A program made the translations under genes and the position numbers. Under the pieces are notes generated by a model, which saw nothing but the letters and a program-made list of their open reading frames with translations, did not search any database and was not told the DNA's origin. 64,000 nt of DNA from Planctomycetota bacterium (lineage in GTDB: Bacteria > Planctomycetota > Planctomycetia > Pirellulales > Lacipirellulaceae): NCBI GenBank assembly GCA_013152205.1, contig JAADGV010000054.1, positions 1 through 64,000 of the forward strand. Direction: 5' to 3'. Positions 9,225 to 16,834 of this stretch are shown in pieces. Numbering within the stretch: the first letter of the stretch is position 1; every line of letters begins with the position of its first letter.

Positions 9225-9399
9225 CTGGACGATTACAAAGTCACAATTGCACGAGATCTATCGCAATAAATTGAACCATAGAGGACACGGAGGGCACAGA
9301 GGAAAGCTGTTTTTCAGGCACTCTGTGCTACTCCGTGTTCTCTGTGGTTATTCTTTTTCCTAAACTTTGGTCGACCGCCCCGACTTTGCAACCCTTCTG
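9225..9399. mobile_element. MITE-like element, copy 1 (hairpin interior type A)
   Basis: The left terminal repeat CTGGACGATTACAAAGTC (9225-9242) is inverted relative to the right one GACTTTGCAACCCTTCTG (9382-9399). The flanks ATTTCCATCT (9215-9224) and TTTTCCATTT (9401-9410) look like an imperfect 10-bp target duplication. The interior holds a hairpin from 'accatagaggacacggagggcacagag' and 'ctctgtgctactccgtgttctctgtggt' arms. It contains no gene. It fills most of the gap between two minus-strand genes. Confidence 0.75.
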
Positions 9400-9475
9400 A
9401 TTTTCCATTTAGGGCTTTTCAGTTTTTCTAGTTGGCAGATGCATGCCACACTATTCATAAAAAGAATCGAGGCTC

Positions 9476-10783
9476 TTATTGCTCAGCCGATAATTCGATA
9501 CAGATACACTCCTGGTCGTTACGCACATACATCCGCCTATTGGCAAAGGCGGGCATGCACCAGACCACGTCTCGGCCGAAAGCCGCATTGGTCGGATCAA
9601 TCACTTTGCAGCGGTCAAGCTCCTCGTAACCTGTCCGCGACAGATTGGCAATAATCAACTCGCCATGTTCGTTGAACAACCAATAACGATCGGCTTGTCT
9701 GACAACAAAAGCGGTGCCTGCGGACGCTCGCCGTTTGCCAAGCGGAGCTGGAGTTTCCCACAGTCGCTTTCCGGTGGGGAATTCAAATGCCAATAGATTG
9801 CCGCTTTGGTCACAACCGTAGGCTACGCCTTGGTCCAAAAATGGTTGGACATTTACGGGCGAGATGCCATAGCCCTTTTTGTCGGCCCACACCACCTTGG
9901 CAGCAGGCGGCCCCGGTGGCAACTTGAGCATCAGGCTTTTGTTATTAAACCCGCCTACGAACAGTTGGCCCTCCCAATAAATGGGCGTCATGATGATCGA
10001 GCCGCTACCTGCCTCATACGGTACCGACCAATACTCGTGCCCCGTTTCAGGATCAACCGAAGTCACCGCATCGGGGCGCATCAAAATCAACTGTCGCTTT
10101 CCTTGAGCTTGGATAATCGCCGGCGGCGAGTACCCCTGTTCGGTCGCAGTAATTGCTCGCCAAATTTCTTCCCCCGTGTCTTTGTCGAACGCAACGGCAT
10201 GGCTCCCTTCGCCACCGACAACACAGACCAACTTTTGCCCGTCGATCAATGGGTGCGAAGCATAACCCCAAGTGGCCGTCTTGTCGGCATACTGTTTGCG
10301 AAACTCTTTCGACCACAAAATCTTGCCAGACTCTGCCGCAAAGCAAAACAGATGGCCCTCGGCTCCAAGGGTATAGACCTTACCCTGGTGAACCGTCGGG
10401 GTACAACGTGGTCCGGCGGGATAGGAAATCGAATACTTGACTCGATATTCATGCTTCCATAGCACCGCACCATTTTTTTCGTCTAAGCAGAGAACTCGCT
10501 CGGTGCCGCTGAACGCCTTTTGCTCGGAGTCTTCGCCCCCAACTTTTTCGTCAGCGAGATAGTCCGCGACAAAGACGAGCCCTCCCACAACAGCCGGCCC
10601 TGCATAGCCTCCCGCGACGGGGGTGCGCCAGACCACTTTCGGTCCCGCATCAGGAAATTGCTTCAACAACCCCTGCTCGTGCCAGACATTGTCGCGAGTC
10701 GGCCCCATCCAATGGGGCCAATCGGCTGCGACTGCAATATTGCTTAGGAACGCACACAACAAAAAAAGTAAAATTGATCTCAT
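9476..10783 (-). CDS. Exported PQQ-like beta-propeller protein
   Basis: The 435-residue protein has a Sec signal peptide (MRSILLFLLCAFLSNIAVAA). The mature part shows repeated propeller blades: VVWRTPVAGGYAGP, RVLCLDEKNGAVLWKHEY, HLFCFAAESGKILWSKEF, HAVAFDKDTGEEIWRA and LLAFEFPTGKRLWETPA. The 'A-D-x-x-T-G-x-x-x-W' signature is shared by BamB and PQQ dehydrogenase propellers. No PQQ-binding disulfide or catalytic Asp is evident, so it is likely a non-enzymatic or uncharacterised periplasmic propeller. It is followed about 90 bp upstream on the same strand by a PQQ-dependent sugar dehydrogenase-like gene. Confidence 0.87.
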   Translation of the reverse strand: MRSILLFLLCAFLSNIAVAADWPHWMGPTRDNVWHEQGLLKQFPDAGPKVVWRTPVAGGYAGPAVVGGLVFVADYLADEKVGGEDSEQKAFSGTERVLCLDEKNGAVLWKHEYRVKYSISYPAGPRCTPTVHQGKVYTLGAEGHLFCFAAESGKILWSKEFRKQYADKTATWGYASHPLIDGQKLVCVVGGEGSHAVAFDKDTGEEIWRAITATEQGYSPPAIIQAQGKRQLILMRPDAVTSVDPETGHEYWSVPYEAGSGSIIMTPIYWEGQLFVGGFNNKSLMLKLPPGPPAAKVVWADKKGYGISPVNVQPFLDQGVAYGCDQSGNLLAFEFPTGKRLWETPAPLGKRRASAGTAFVVRQADRYWLFNEHGELIIANLSRTGYEELDRCKVIDPTNAAFGRDVVWCMPAFANRRMYVRNDQECICIELSAEQ

Positions 10784-10874
10784 GGCGTTACATCGATCCC
10801 TTGAGCTAGAGTTTTGTTAACGCTAAGAATTGGGGCTAATCTGCTCCACTTGAAAATCAAGCGGCGACGCTATA

Positions 10875-12104
10875 CTAGGGCGATTCGAAAGTGAAAATGT
10901 CGCCCTGACGGGTCGAGAAATAGATCTCGCCCCGATCGTCTTCGCCAAAGGTGATGATGGGAATGCCGTTCTTGCGAATCATACGATTTGCTGTCACTTG
11001 GCCAGCCTCTTCGTCGTACCATAAGGCCCAGATTTGGCCAGCCACGTAGTCGGCATAGAGATAGGCCCCCTGAAGTTCCGGGGTGCGACTGCCGCGATAG
11101 ACCGAGCCGCCTATAATCGACTTGCCAACTTCGTGGTGATATTCCCAAATGGGGTCGATCAGTCGGGCTTGCTCCTCAGCTCCCCCAGGCCCGAAGGAGT
11201 GGCGGCCTTCTCGCAAATTCCACCCGTAGTTGCCGCCGCGCTGGATGAGGTTGATTTCCTCCCAGAAGTCTTGGCCAACATCGGCAGCCCAACAGGTGCC
11301 CGTCTTGCGATCGAAACTCAATCGCCAGACGTTGCGAAGGCCATACGCCCAGATCTCATGACGGGCCAGTTTTTGCCCGGCGAATGGGTTGTCTGCTGGA
11401 ATGCCGTACTGAAGGCCTTCGTCCTTGCGATCGACATCGATACGCAAGATCGAGGCGAGCAGCGACTGTAGATTCTGGCCGTTCATGTAAGGATCGCTAC
11501 CACCTCCCCCATCGCCTAGGCAGATGTAGAGGTAGCCATCCGGGCCAAACTCGATCGTTCCACCGTTATGATTCCAGTGCGGCTGAGGGATGCGCAAGAG
11601 AACTTCTTCGCTGTCGGGGTCAGCAACATTGGGATCGGTTTTAGAAACTCGAAAGCGAGAAACAACCGACGTGTGCTGGCCAGCTTCCCCCGGCGTTTTG
11701 GAATAGTAGACAAAAAACTCGCCATTGGTTTTATACTGAGGATGAAAAGCGAAGCCGAGCAATCCCTTTTCATTCTGCTTGGGGTCGTAGACGACGCGAT
11801 CTCGAAGGTCGAGAAACGTGGTGACGCCCTTTGCTTGCGGGTCGTTGGGCATCACATGGATCGAGCCATGCTGCGAGGCGATAAACAGACGATTGGTTCC
11901 ATCCTGGGCGCCAGTGAGTGCTACGGGCAACACTTCGTGGTTGAGGCCCTCTTCCACACCCGTCAGCCAATCGGGCCATTGCAGTTGAGGAAACGCCGAG
12001 ACACAACGGACGTTGAGTGGGCGAATGTCGATCTCGTCGCCGCAGGCCCGGGGCGAACAGATAAGCGTCAGTAGAGCGTAGCAGCCAAAGATTAGCCGTT
12101 GCAT
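10875..12104 (-). CDS. Soluble PQQ-dependent glucose/sorbosone dehydrogenase-like protein
   Basis: The 409-residue exported protein (signal MQRLIFGCYALLTLICSPRACG) matches the six-bladed soluble glucose dehydrogenase / sorbosone dehydrogenase fold. Conserved stretches are GLLGFAFHPQYKTNGEFFVYY (about residues 114-134), HNGGTIEFGPDGYLYICLGDGG (about 179-200, carrying the catalytic His and Ca-site residues), YGLRNVWRLSFD (about 256) and GNYGWNLREG (about 289). Family members oxidise aldoses with PQQ and Ca2+ in the periplasm, although many planctomycete homologues have unknown substrates. AGGAGATACCC precedes the ATG. It is probably part of the exported sugar-oxidation set spanning 5-12 kb. Confidence 0.88.
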   Translation of the reverse strand: MQRLIFGCYALLTLICSPRACGDEIDIRPLNVRCVSAFPQLQWPDWLTGVEEGLNHEVLPVALTGAQDGTNRLFIASQHGSIHVMPNDPQAKGVTTFLDLRDRVVYDPKQNEKGLLGFAFHPQYKTNGEFFVYYSKTPGEAGQHTSVVSRFRVSKTDPNVADPDSEEVLLRIPQPHWNHNGGTIEFGPDGYLYICLGDGGGGSDPYMNGQNLQSLLASILRIDVDRKDEGLQYGIPADNPFAGQKLARHEIWAYGLRNVWRLSFDRKTGTCWAADVGQDFWEEINLIQRGGNYGWNLREGRHSFGPGGAEEQARLIDPIWEYHHEVGKSIIGGSVYRGSRTPELQGAYLYADYVAGQIWALWYDEEAGQVTANRMIRKNGIPIITFGEDDRGEIYFSTRQGDIFTFESP

Positions 12105-12184
12105 GTGGGTATCTCCTAAGTACGTGAGCGAGTTGGTACTTTAGAGAACTCGGGGACGGTCGTCAAATAGTGGCACATCCAGCG

Positions 12185-12283
12185 CAGGACGATAGCAAAG
12201 TCATGCTAGCCGCGAGCGGAAGCCGCGGTCGAATCTGAAAAAACCGCGGCTACTACAGAATCAGCGACTTTGCAATCGTCCTG
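12185..12283. mobile_element. MITE-like element, copy 2 (interior type B) with perfect 10-bp target duplication
   Basis: The 18-bp terminal inverted repeats CAGGACGATAGCAAAGTC (12185-12202) and GACTTTGCAATCGTCCTG (12266-12283) differ at one position. A perfect 10-bp direct repeat ACATCCAGCG flanks the element (12175-12184 and 12284-12293). The 99-bp element has no gene; its interior is a short palindrome (gcggaagccgcgg / ccgcggct). This is the clearest insertion of the family and sits in the promoter-proximal gap between the divergent dehydrogenase and hemB genes. Confidence 0.88.
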
Positions 12284-12326
12284 ACATCCAGCGTATTGCA
12301 CCTCAGAAAGTGGCTGGCCCCCATAG

Positions 12327-13424
<1,098 letters not shown>

Positions 13425-13649
13425 TTTATGATTGTTGATTGTTGATTTGACTGTTGTGGGAGACGATATGGGACAAAATCGGGCTCCTCGGCGCGGGCGG
13501 CCCTGACAACCGCTGACGAGAAAACACCTCATCCGGAATAAAGCAATATCAAGAACGCCGTCTATTTCGGCCATCGTGCTCCATCTACAATGAGGCAAGC
13601 AAACTTTCCTGCGTACTCTTTACGGCTACCTGAGTTTATGCAGAATACA
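13425..13649. other. Gene-free spacer between hemB and the attI-like site
   Basis: It begins with an AT-rich dispersed string (gatttatgattgttgattgttgattt, about 13423-13447) similar to strings at 44240-44270 and 61990-62010. The rest holds no convincing gene. If an integron integrase once stood here it would read on the minus strand from about 13650; only very weak similarity to the intI fragment at 61.3 kb remains (frames are interrupted), so I do not call a gene. Confidence 0.4.
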
Positions 13650-13701
13650 CCCTGGGCGTCGAGTATGTATTGGATAGACGTCGTTATAACGATAGTTAGG
13701 T
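13650..13701 (+). other. attI-like integron recombination site, copy 1
   Basis: This block of about 50 bp ends in the core GTTAGGT (13695-13701), where the first cassette joins. It matches a block at 61276-61329 (other strand) over about 45 bp with few differences, and identity stops at the GTTA of the core in both copies, as expected for a site-specific crossover point. The second copy lies directly before an integron-integrase-like start, which identifies the block as attI rather than attC. An inverse core-like TATAACG lies just upstream of GTTAGGT. No integrase gene is adjacent at this copy. Confidence 0.7.
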
Positions 13702-13735
13702 ACCAATTCTAAACCCAAATAGAAAGACACTCACA

Positions 13736-14182
13736 ATGACTGACTCTAATTCGCCTTGCCAATCCTGTGGCGACGACCAAGCCGTGCGAATCACGGACGA
13801 TGAATGTGTTGCGACGCTTCACACAATTCCCCTGTCACTTGATTTAGCCCTCGTCGCGCTTCAAGTCAAAGACAAAGCCATGATTGTAAATGATAAACTA
13901 CCTGCGGGACACACGGTGAACGAGAAGGACGGCATCATTACCATCGTGATGTTCGAAACCCCATCCGATCCAATTGACTTGTCTGAGGTGATGGTATGCA
14001 CTGAAAAAGCGCGTCATAAGGCTATCGGTGATGGTGGTGTCTGGAATCCGCGAACATTTGGATGCGACAGTCGTACTTGTTCGGTCGATTGTGGGAATGC
14101 AAGTTGCTCATCCATAATGGGCATCTGCAAACGCCGATTCGACTCAGTCTGTACATCAATAATCCGATGCATTAGATGTTAA
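13736..14182 (+). CDS. Cassette 1 product: Cys-rich hypothetical protein
   Basis: The 148-residue protein is of unrecognised family. The N-terminal part has CQSCGDD (about residues 8-14) and a mixed alpha/beta stretch up to about residue 95. The last 50 residues contain nine further cysteines (CDSRTCSVDCGNASC, then CKRRFDSVCTS and CIRC). No signal peptide or membrane segment is obvious. The whole gene lies inside one integron cassette: 35 bp after the attI core and ending 16 bp before the R'' core of its attC. Metal binding is suggested by the cysteines, but no function can be assigned. The Cys-rich tail could also reflect a frame change near codon 100. Confidence 0.6.
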   Translation: MTDSNSPCQSCGDDQAVRITDDECVATLHTIPLSLDLALVALQVKDKAMIVNDKLPAGHTVNEKDGIITIVMFETPSDPIDLSEVMVCTEKARHKAIGDGGVWNPRTFGCDSRTCSVDCGNASCSSIMGICKRRFDSVCTSIIRCIRC

Positions 14183-14198
14183 CGGGCACGCTATTGGT

Positions 14199-14288
14199 AC
14201 CTAACAAAAAAATGCACCCGAGCGGCGAAGTTGGGCGTTTTCAAGTGGACAATCTCTCATCGCCGCCGGGTGATTTTGGTCGTTGGGC
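14199..14288 (+). other. Integron attC site of cassette 1
   Basis: R'' = ACCTAAC (14199-14205) and R' = GTTGGGC (14282-14288) enclose a stem: GCACCCG-A-GCGGCGA pairs with TCGCCGC-CGGGTG, leaving one unpaired A as the typical extrahelical base. Length is 90 bp. R'' is exactly complementary to GTTAGGT, the first bases of this same cassette at 13695, as required for a cassette excised as a circle. Confidence 0.85.
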
Positions 14289-14324
14289 GGACAGGGGATG
14301 CTGTCCACAGAGGTGGTGACTCCA

Positions 14325-14930
14325 ATGGAATGGCTAACTGATCCGGAGCACTGGGCGTACTGGGGTGGTTGGGTGCGAGGGCTTGTCCTTCTCGCCGTGC
14401 CCCTGGCAGGTGCCCTCTTGCTGAAGCTCTTGGCTCGGCTCTGTAGGTCCAAGAAACAGTATCCATTGGTCAATGACTGGTGGGAGTACCACTTTTCAAA
14501 GAAAGACGGCGAACTCTGCGTGCTTGAGAGCAAGATTCGAATCACTCTCGGAATAATAAATGTACTGCGCGTTGGAATTACGCAAGGTGCGGGTCTTTCC
14601 TACGCTGGGTGCGTTCGAGTCGAAAAGGGGACAACCCAGTTCCTTCTTCAGGTGAGGTCGAAGAATCCGGACGTCGACGAGTTCGCCCAATATCGCTACG
14701 AGAACTCCATCGATAGCAGCCCCCAACTATTCATTGGGATAAACACATCGTACGTCCACGAAAGAAATGCATACGCTTCTTCATCGATAATGTCGGCGAT
14801 TCAGCTGGATCTCGACACAGCCGAGACGAAGCTTAAAGAGACTATTCTTGATACCCATGGCCTACCGATCCTGCTGTTGAAGAAACAGTTGCCGGCAGGC
14901 ACTGAGCGCAGTGCGGAGGCAGCCCCGTGA
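14325..14930 (+). CDS. Cassette 2 product: membrane-anchored beta-rich hypothetical protein
   Basis: The protein has 201 residues from ATG 14325, chosen for the GAGGTG Shine-Dalgarno 9 bp upstream; ATG 14298 would add 9 residues. One transmembrane segment (GLVLLAVPLAGALLLKLL) lies near residues 18-40, after WAYWGGWVR. The cytoplasmic part starts WWEYHFSKKDGELCV and alternates predicted strands (RITLGIINVLRVGIT, YAGCVRVEKG, FLLQVRS, LFIGINTSYVH) up to ILLLKKQ. The architecture of a membrane anchor plus a small beta-rich domain resembles some phage-defence effectors (for example Cap15-like), but no family was recognised. Location in an integron cassette fits an accessory or defence role by inference only. 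Confidence 0.6.
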   Translation: MEWLTDPEHWAYWGGWVRGLVLLAVPLAGALLLKLLARLCRSKKQYPLVNDWWEYHFSKKDGELCVLESKIRITLGIINVLRVGITQGAGLSYAGCVRVEKGTTQFLLQVRSKNPDVDEFAQYRYENSIDSSPQLFIGINTSYVHERNAYASSSIMSAIQLDLDTAETKLKETILDTHGLPILLLKKQLPAGTERSAEAAP

Positions 14931-14952
14931 GCCGGAAGGCAAGCTGCTTGCC

Positions 14953-15017
14953 GCCCAACAAGGCGATGCAGACGGACGGCCGCTTCGCGGCCGCCGCTGA
15001 TCGCCGAGGCGTTATGC
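14953..15017 (+). other. Integron attC site of cassette 2
   Basis: R'' = GCCCAAC (14953-14959) and R' = GTTATGC (15011-15017) bracket a 65-bp fold-back: GGCGAT / ATCGCC, CAG / CTG and CGGCCGC / GCGGCCG with a TTC-type tip. R'' is exactly complementary to GTTGGGC, the first bases of cassette 2 at 14282. It starts 22 bp after the stop of the cassette 2 gene. Confidence 0.9.
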
Positions 15018-15030
15018 GACAAGGCACATC

Positions 15031-15726
15031 ATGTCCGATAACAAAACCGAAAAGACCATCTGGGTGATGTGTGCGTCATGCGGACACAACCACCGAAATC
15101 ATCGCGTGCTGCACGAGAAGGTAAAGCGCTACACCGATGAACCGTACGGGGCCGTGATGAGCATCGAATATCACCGGTTCGTCGAATGTATGGGTTGCGA
15201 ATCGCTCAAGTACGTCACGAGCACTCAAGACCCCCTCGAACACGACCCTTACGAAGATGGAGAGCGAGACTTCAAGGTATACTCAGACGCGCCGGGGACC
15301 GTCGCACGCCGCGCCGCAAGTATCTCTTCGGATGACCTTTGTGGTGATGATGGTACACCGCTGATCCCGAAAACCGTATGGAAAATGTACAAAGAAACGC
15401 TCGACGCCCTGAACGGCGGCATTCGTACACTGTCAGCCGGAGGCTTACGTGCAACTGTTGAAGCTATCTGCCTCAATTTGGGAATCACCAACGGAACGCT
15501 GCAGCAGAAGATCGACGAATTGGCCACTCAAAACCTGCTGACTACCCCACAAGCTGCGCTGCTTCACGAAGAAAGGTATCTTGGAAACGCTGCACTTCAC
15601 GAGTTGGAGACACCGTCTAGTCAAGCCATTGAAGACGGGCTCGGTATTGTGGAGGGCCTCATGAATACAATCTATATCTTGCCAAAGAAAGCAGAGCGTT
15701 TGCGAAACCTTCGGCAAGGATCGTAG
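15031..15726 (+). CDS. Cassette 3 product: zinc-ribbon plus DUF4145 protein
   Basis: The 231-residue protein starts at an ATG with AAGG 6 bp upstream, 14 bp after the cassette core. The N-terminal part carries CASCGHN (about residue 14) and ECMGCESLKY (about 53), a two-CxxC zinc ribbon. The C-terminal part (about 130-225) follows the DUF4145 pattern: GGLRATVEAICLNLGI, LQQKIDELATQNLLT, LLHEERYLGNAALHE and GLGIVEGLMNTIYILPKKA. DUF4145 occurs alone or fused to restriction-type endonucleases and is common in mobile defence loci; its molecular role is unknown. Carriage in an integron cassette fits that pattern. Family assignment is fairly confident, function is not. Confidence 0.8.
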   Translation: MSDNKTEKTIWVMCASCGHNHRNHRVLHEKVKRYTDEPYGAVMSIEYHRFVECMGCESLKYVTSTQDPLEHDPYEDGERDFKVYSDAPGTVARRAASISSDDLCGDDGTPLIPKTVWKMYKETLDALNGGIRTLSAGGLRATVEAICLNLGITNGTLQQKIDELATQNLLTTPQAALLHEERYLGNAALHELETPSSQAIEDGLGIVEGLMNTIYILPKKAERLRNLRQGS

Positions 15727-15748
15727 TCTGAATGCTGCGCATAGTGTC

Positions 15749-15795
15749 GCATAACAAATCGGTGCACGGGAGCCGATTCGCCTTCCGGCCAGATT
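15749..15795 (+). other. Truncated attC of cassette 3
   Basis: R'' = GCATAAC (15749-15755) is followed by an L''-like arm (AAATCGGTGCACGGGAGCC), but no matching L'/R' arm or GTTRRRY core follows before the chromosomal gene that ends at 15812. R'' is exactly complementary to GTTATGC, the first bases of cassette 3 at 15011. The array therefore ends in a broken site, and the cassette may be unable to excise. Confidence 0.7.
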
Positions 15796-15811
15796 GCTTG
15801 GTACAACTTGC

Positions 15812-16603
15812 CTAGCGAGATTGGCCGCGGACCAAGTCTTTGCCTGCTCGGACGGCTAGGAAGGCCTCGTTGTCGACTTTTTTGAAGTTGGCCAAGTGGC
15901 GGCGTGCTTCTTCTAGGCGTGCGCGGTCTTCGCGCGAAAGTCGCCAGGAGAAGAGGTGCGTGGCTCGTACTTCGGTGGATTGCGAAGAGACCGTGCGATG
16001 GATTTCGACGGGGACGACCCCGTGTTCTTCCAAAGCGGCATTCAGCTTCAAACGGGGGCCTGGGGGTGGCGCACCGTTCATCATGGTGTTCAGTCGGGTG
16101 TACCAATCGGTGAACTCTCGGTAGCGAGCAAGCGTCTGCCGGTCTTCGGCCTCGACCGTGGCCACTCTGTAGATCCAAGTTTCGCTCGTCAGATTAAGTT
16201 CGCCAGACTCTTTGTTAAATGTTGTTTTGAATTCAGGGTTGGCCGAAAATTTCAGCAGAGGGTCTTCATGGTCGCTCGCCCATTGAGTGAGCTTTTTCAT
16301 GAGGCCAGCGATGCGCTTCGTCGACACCTCGGTGCGTCGTTTCGATTCCAGGTCGAGCAATATAAACTGGCCCTCTCGCGTAGACGTGGGGGGCCTAAAA
16401 ACGGCGATTTGGGCCGGCTTCTCGACAAAGTCGTAGACGGTGCCCGAATCGAACAGCGTCACGGTATGGTTCAACGATTCGGTTTCGTCACCTAGGTACA
16501 CATCCGTTTCGATACGCAGCTCTCCTGCAACCGCGATCGGAGCGAGGCTAAAAGCGACTAACAGGGCAAGGGCGGTTGCCAGGGGAAATCGTTTGGCAAA
16601 CAT
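15812..16603 (-). CDS. Conserved exported hypothetical protein
   Basis: The protein has 263 residues from the ATG at 16603; a longer frame upstream lacks signal-like character. A Sec signal peptide is clear (FPLATALALLVAFSLAPIAVAG). The mature protein begins with a beta-rich segment, then RPPTSTREGQFILLDLESKRRTEV, and ends with a charged helical region (SREDRARLEEARRHLANF). No domain was recognised; the overall feel is of a planctomycete-specific periplasmic protein. Its 3' end directly borders the truncated cassette array, so the array was inserted or decayed up to this gene. It has no operon partner. Confidence 0.7.
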   Translation of the reverse strand: MFAKRFPLATALALLVAFSLAPIAVAGELRIETDVYLGDETESLNHTVTLFDSGTVYDFVEKPAQIAVFRPPTSTREGQFILLDLESKRRTEVSTKRIAGLMKKLTQWASDHEDPLLKFSANPEFKTTFNKESGELNLTSETWIYRVATVEAEDRQTLARYREFTDWYTRLNTMMNGAPPPGPRLKLNAALEEHGVVPVEIHRTVSSQSTEVRATHLFSWRLSREDRARLEEARRHLANFKKVDNEAFLAVRAGKDLVRGQSR

Positions 16604-16834
16604 GGCGAGATTCCTATGCTTTGGGAAGAAATCGACTTCGGGAAGCGGAGAATACGTCCGTACGCGAAGTCTGTAAACGCCGGTTATGGGCAGGGGGGTG
16701 CTAGCACTGGGAGCGGAACGGTTTTGAGTGGTTGCACATTGCACAATACCCAGGGCCATTCACTTTTTCAGGCTAGGCATGGCACATATAACACTAGCCC
16801 GACGCGCTAGCGAATTCACTTGGCTTTGGTTGTG

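Noticed and set aside
13620-13712. A 40-residue frame on the plus strand whose 'ASSMYWIDVVITIV' also appears in a frame at 61.3 kb
   Set aside because: The shared peptide is explained by the shared attI-like DNA; identity stops at the GTTA recombination core and the true coding strand next to copy 2 is the intI start on the other strand.
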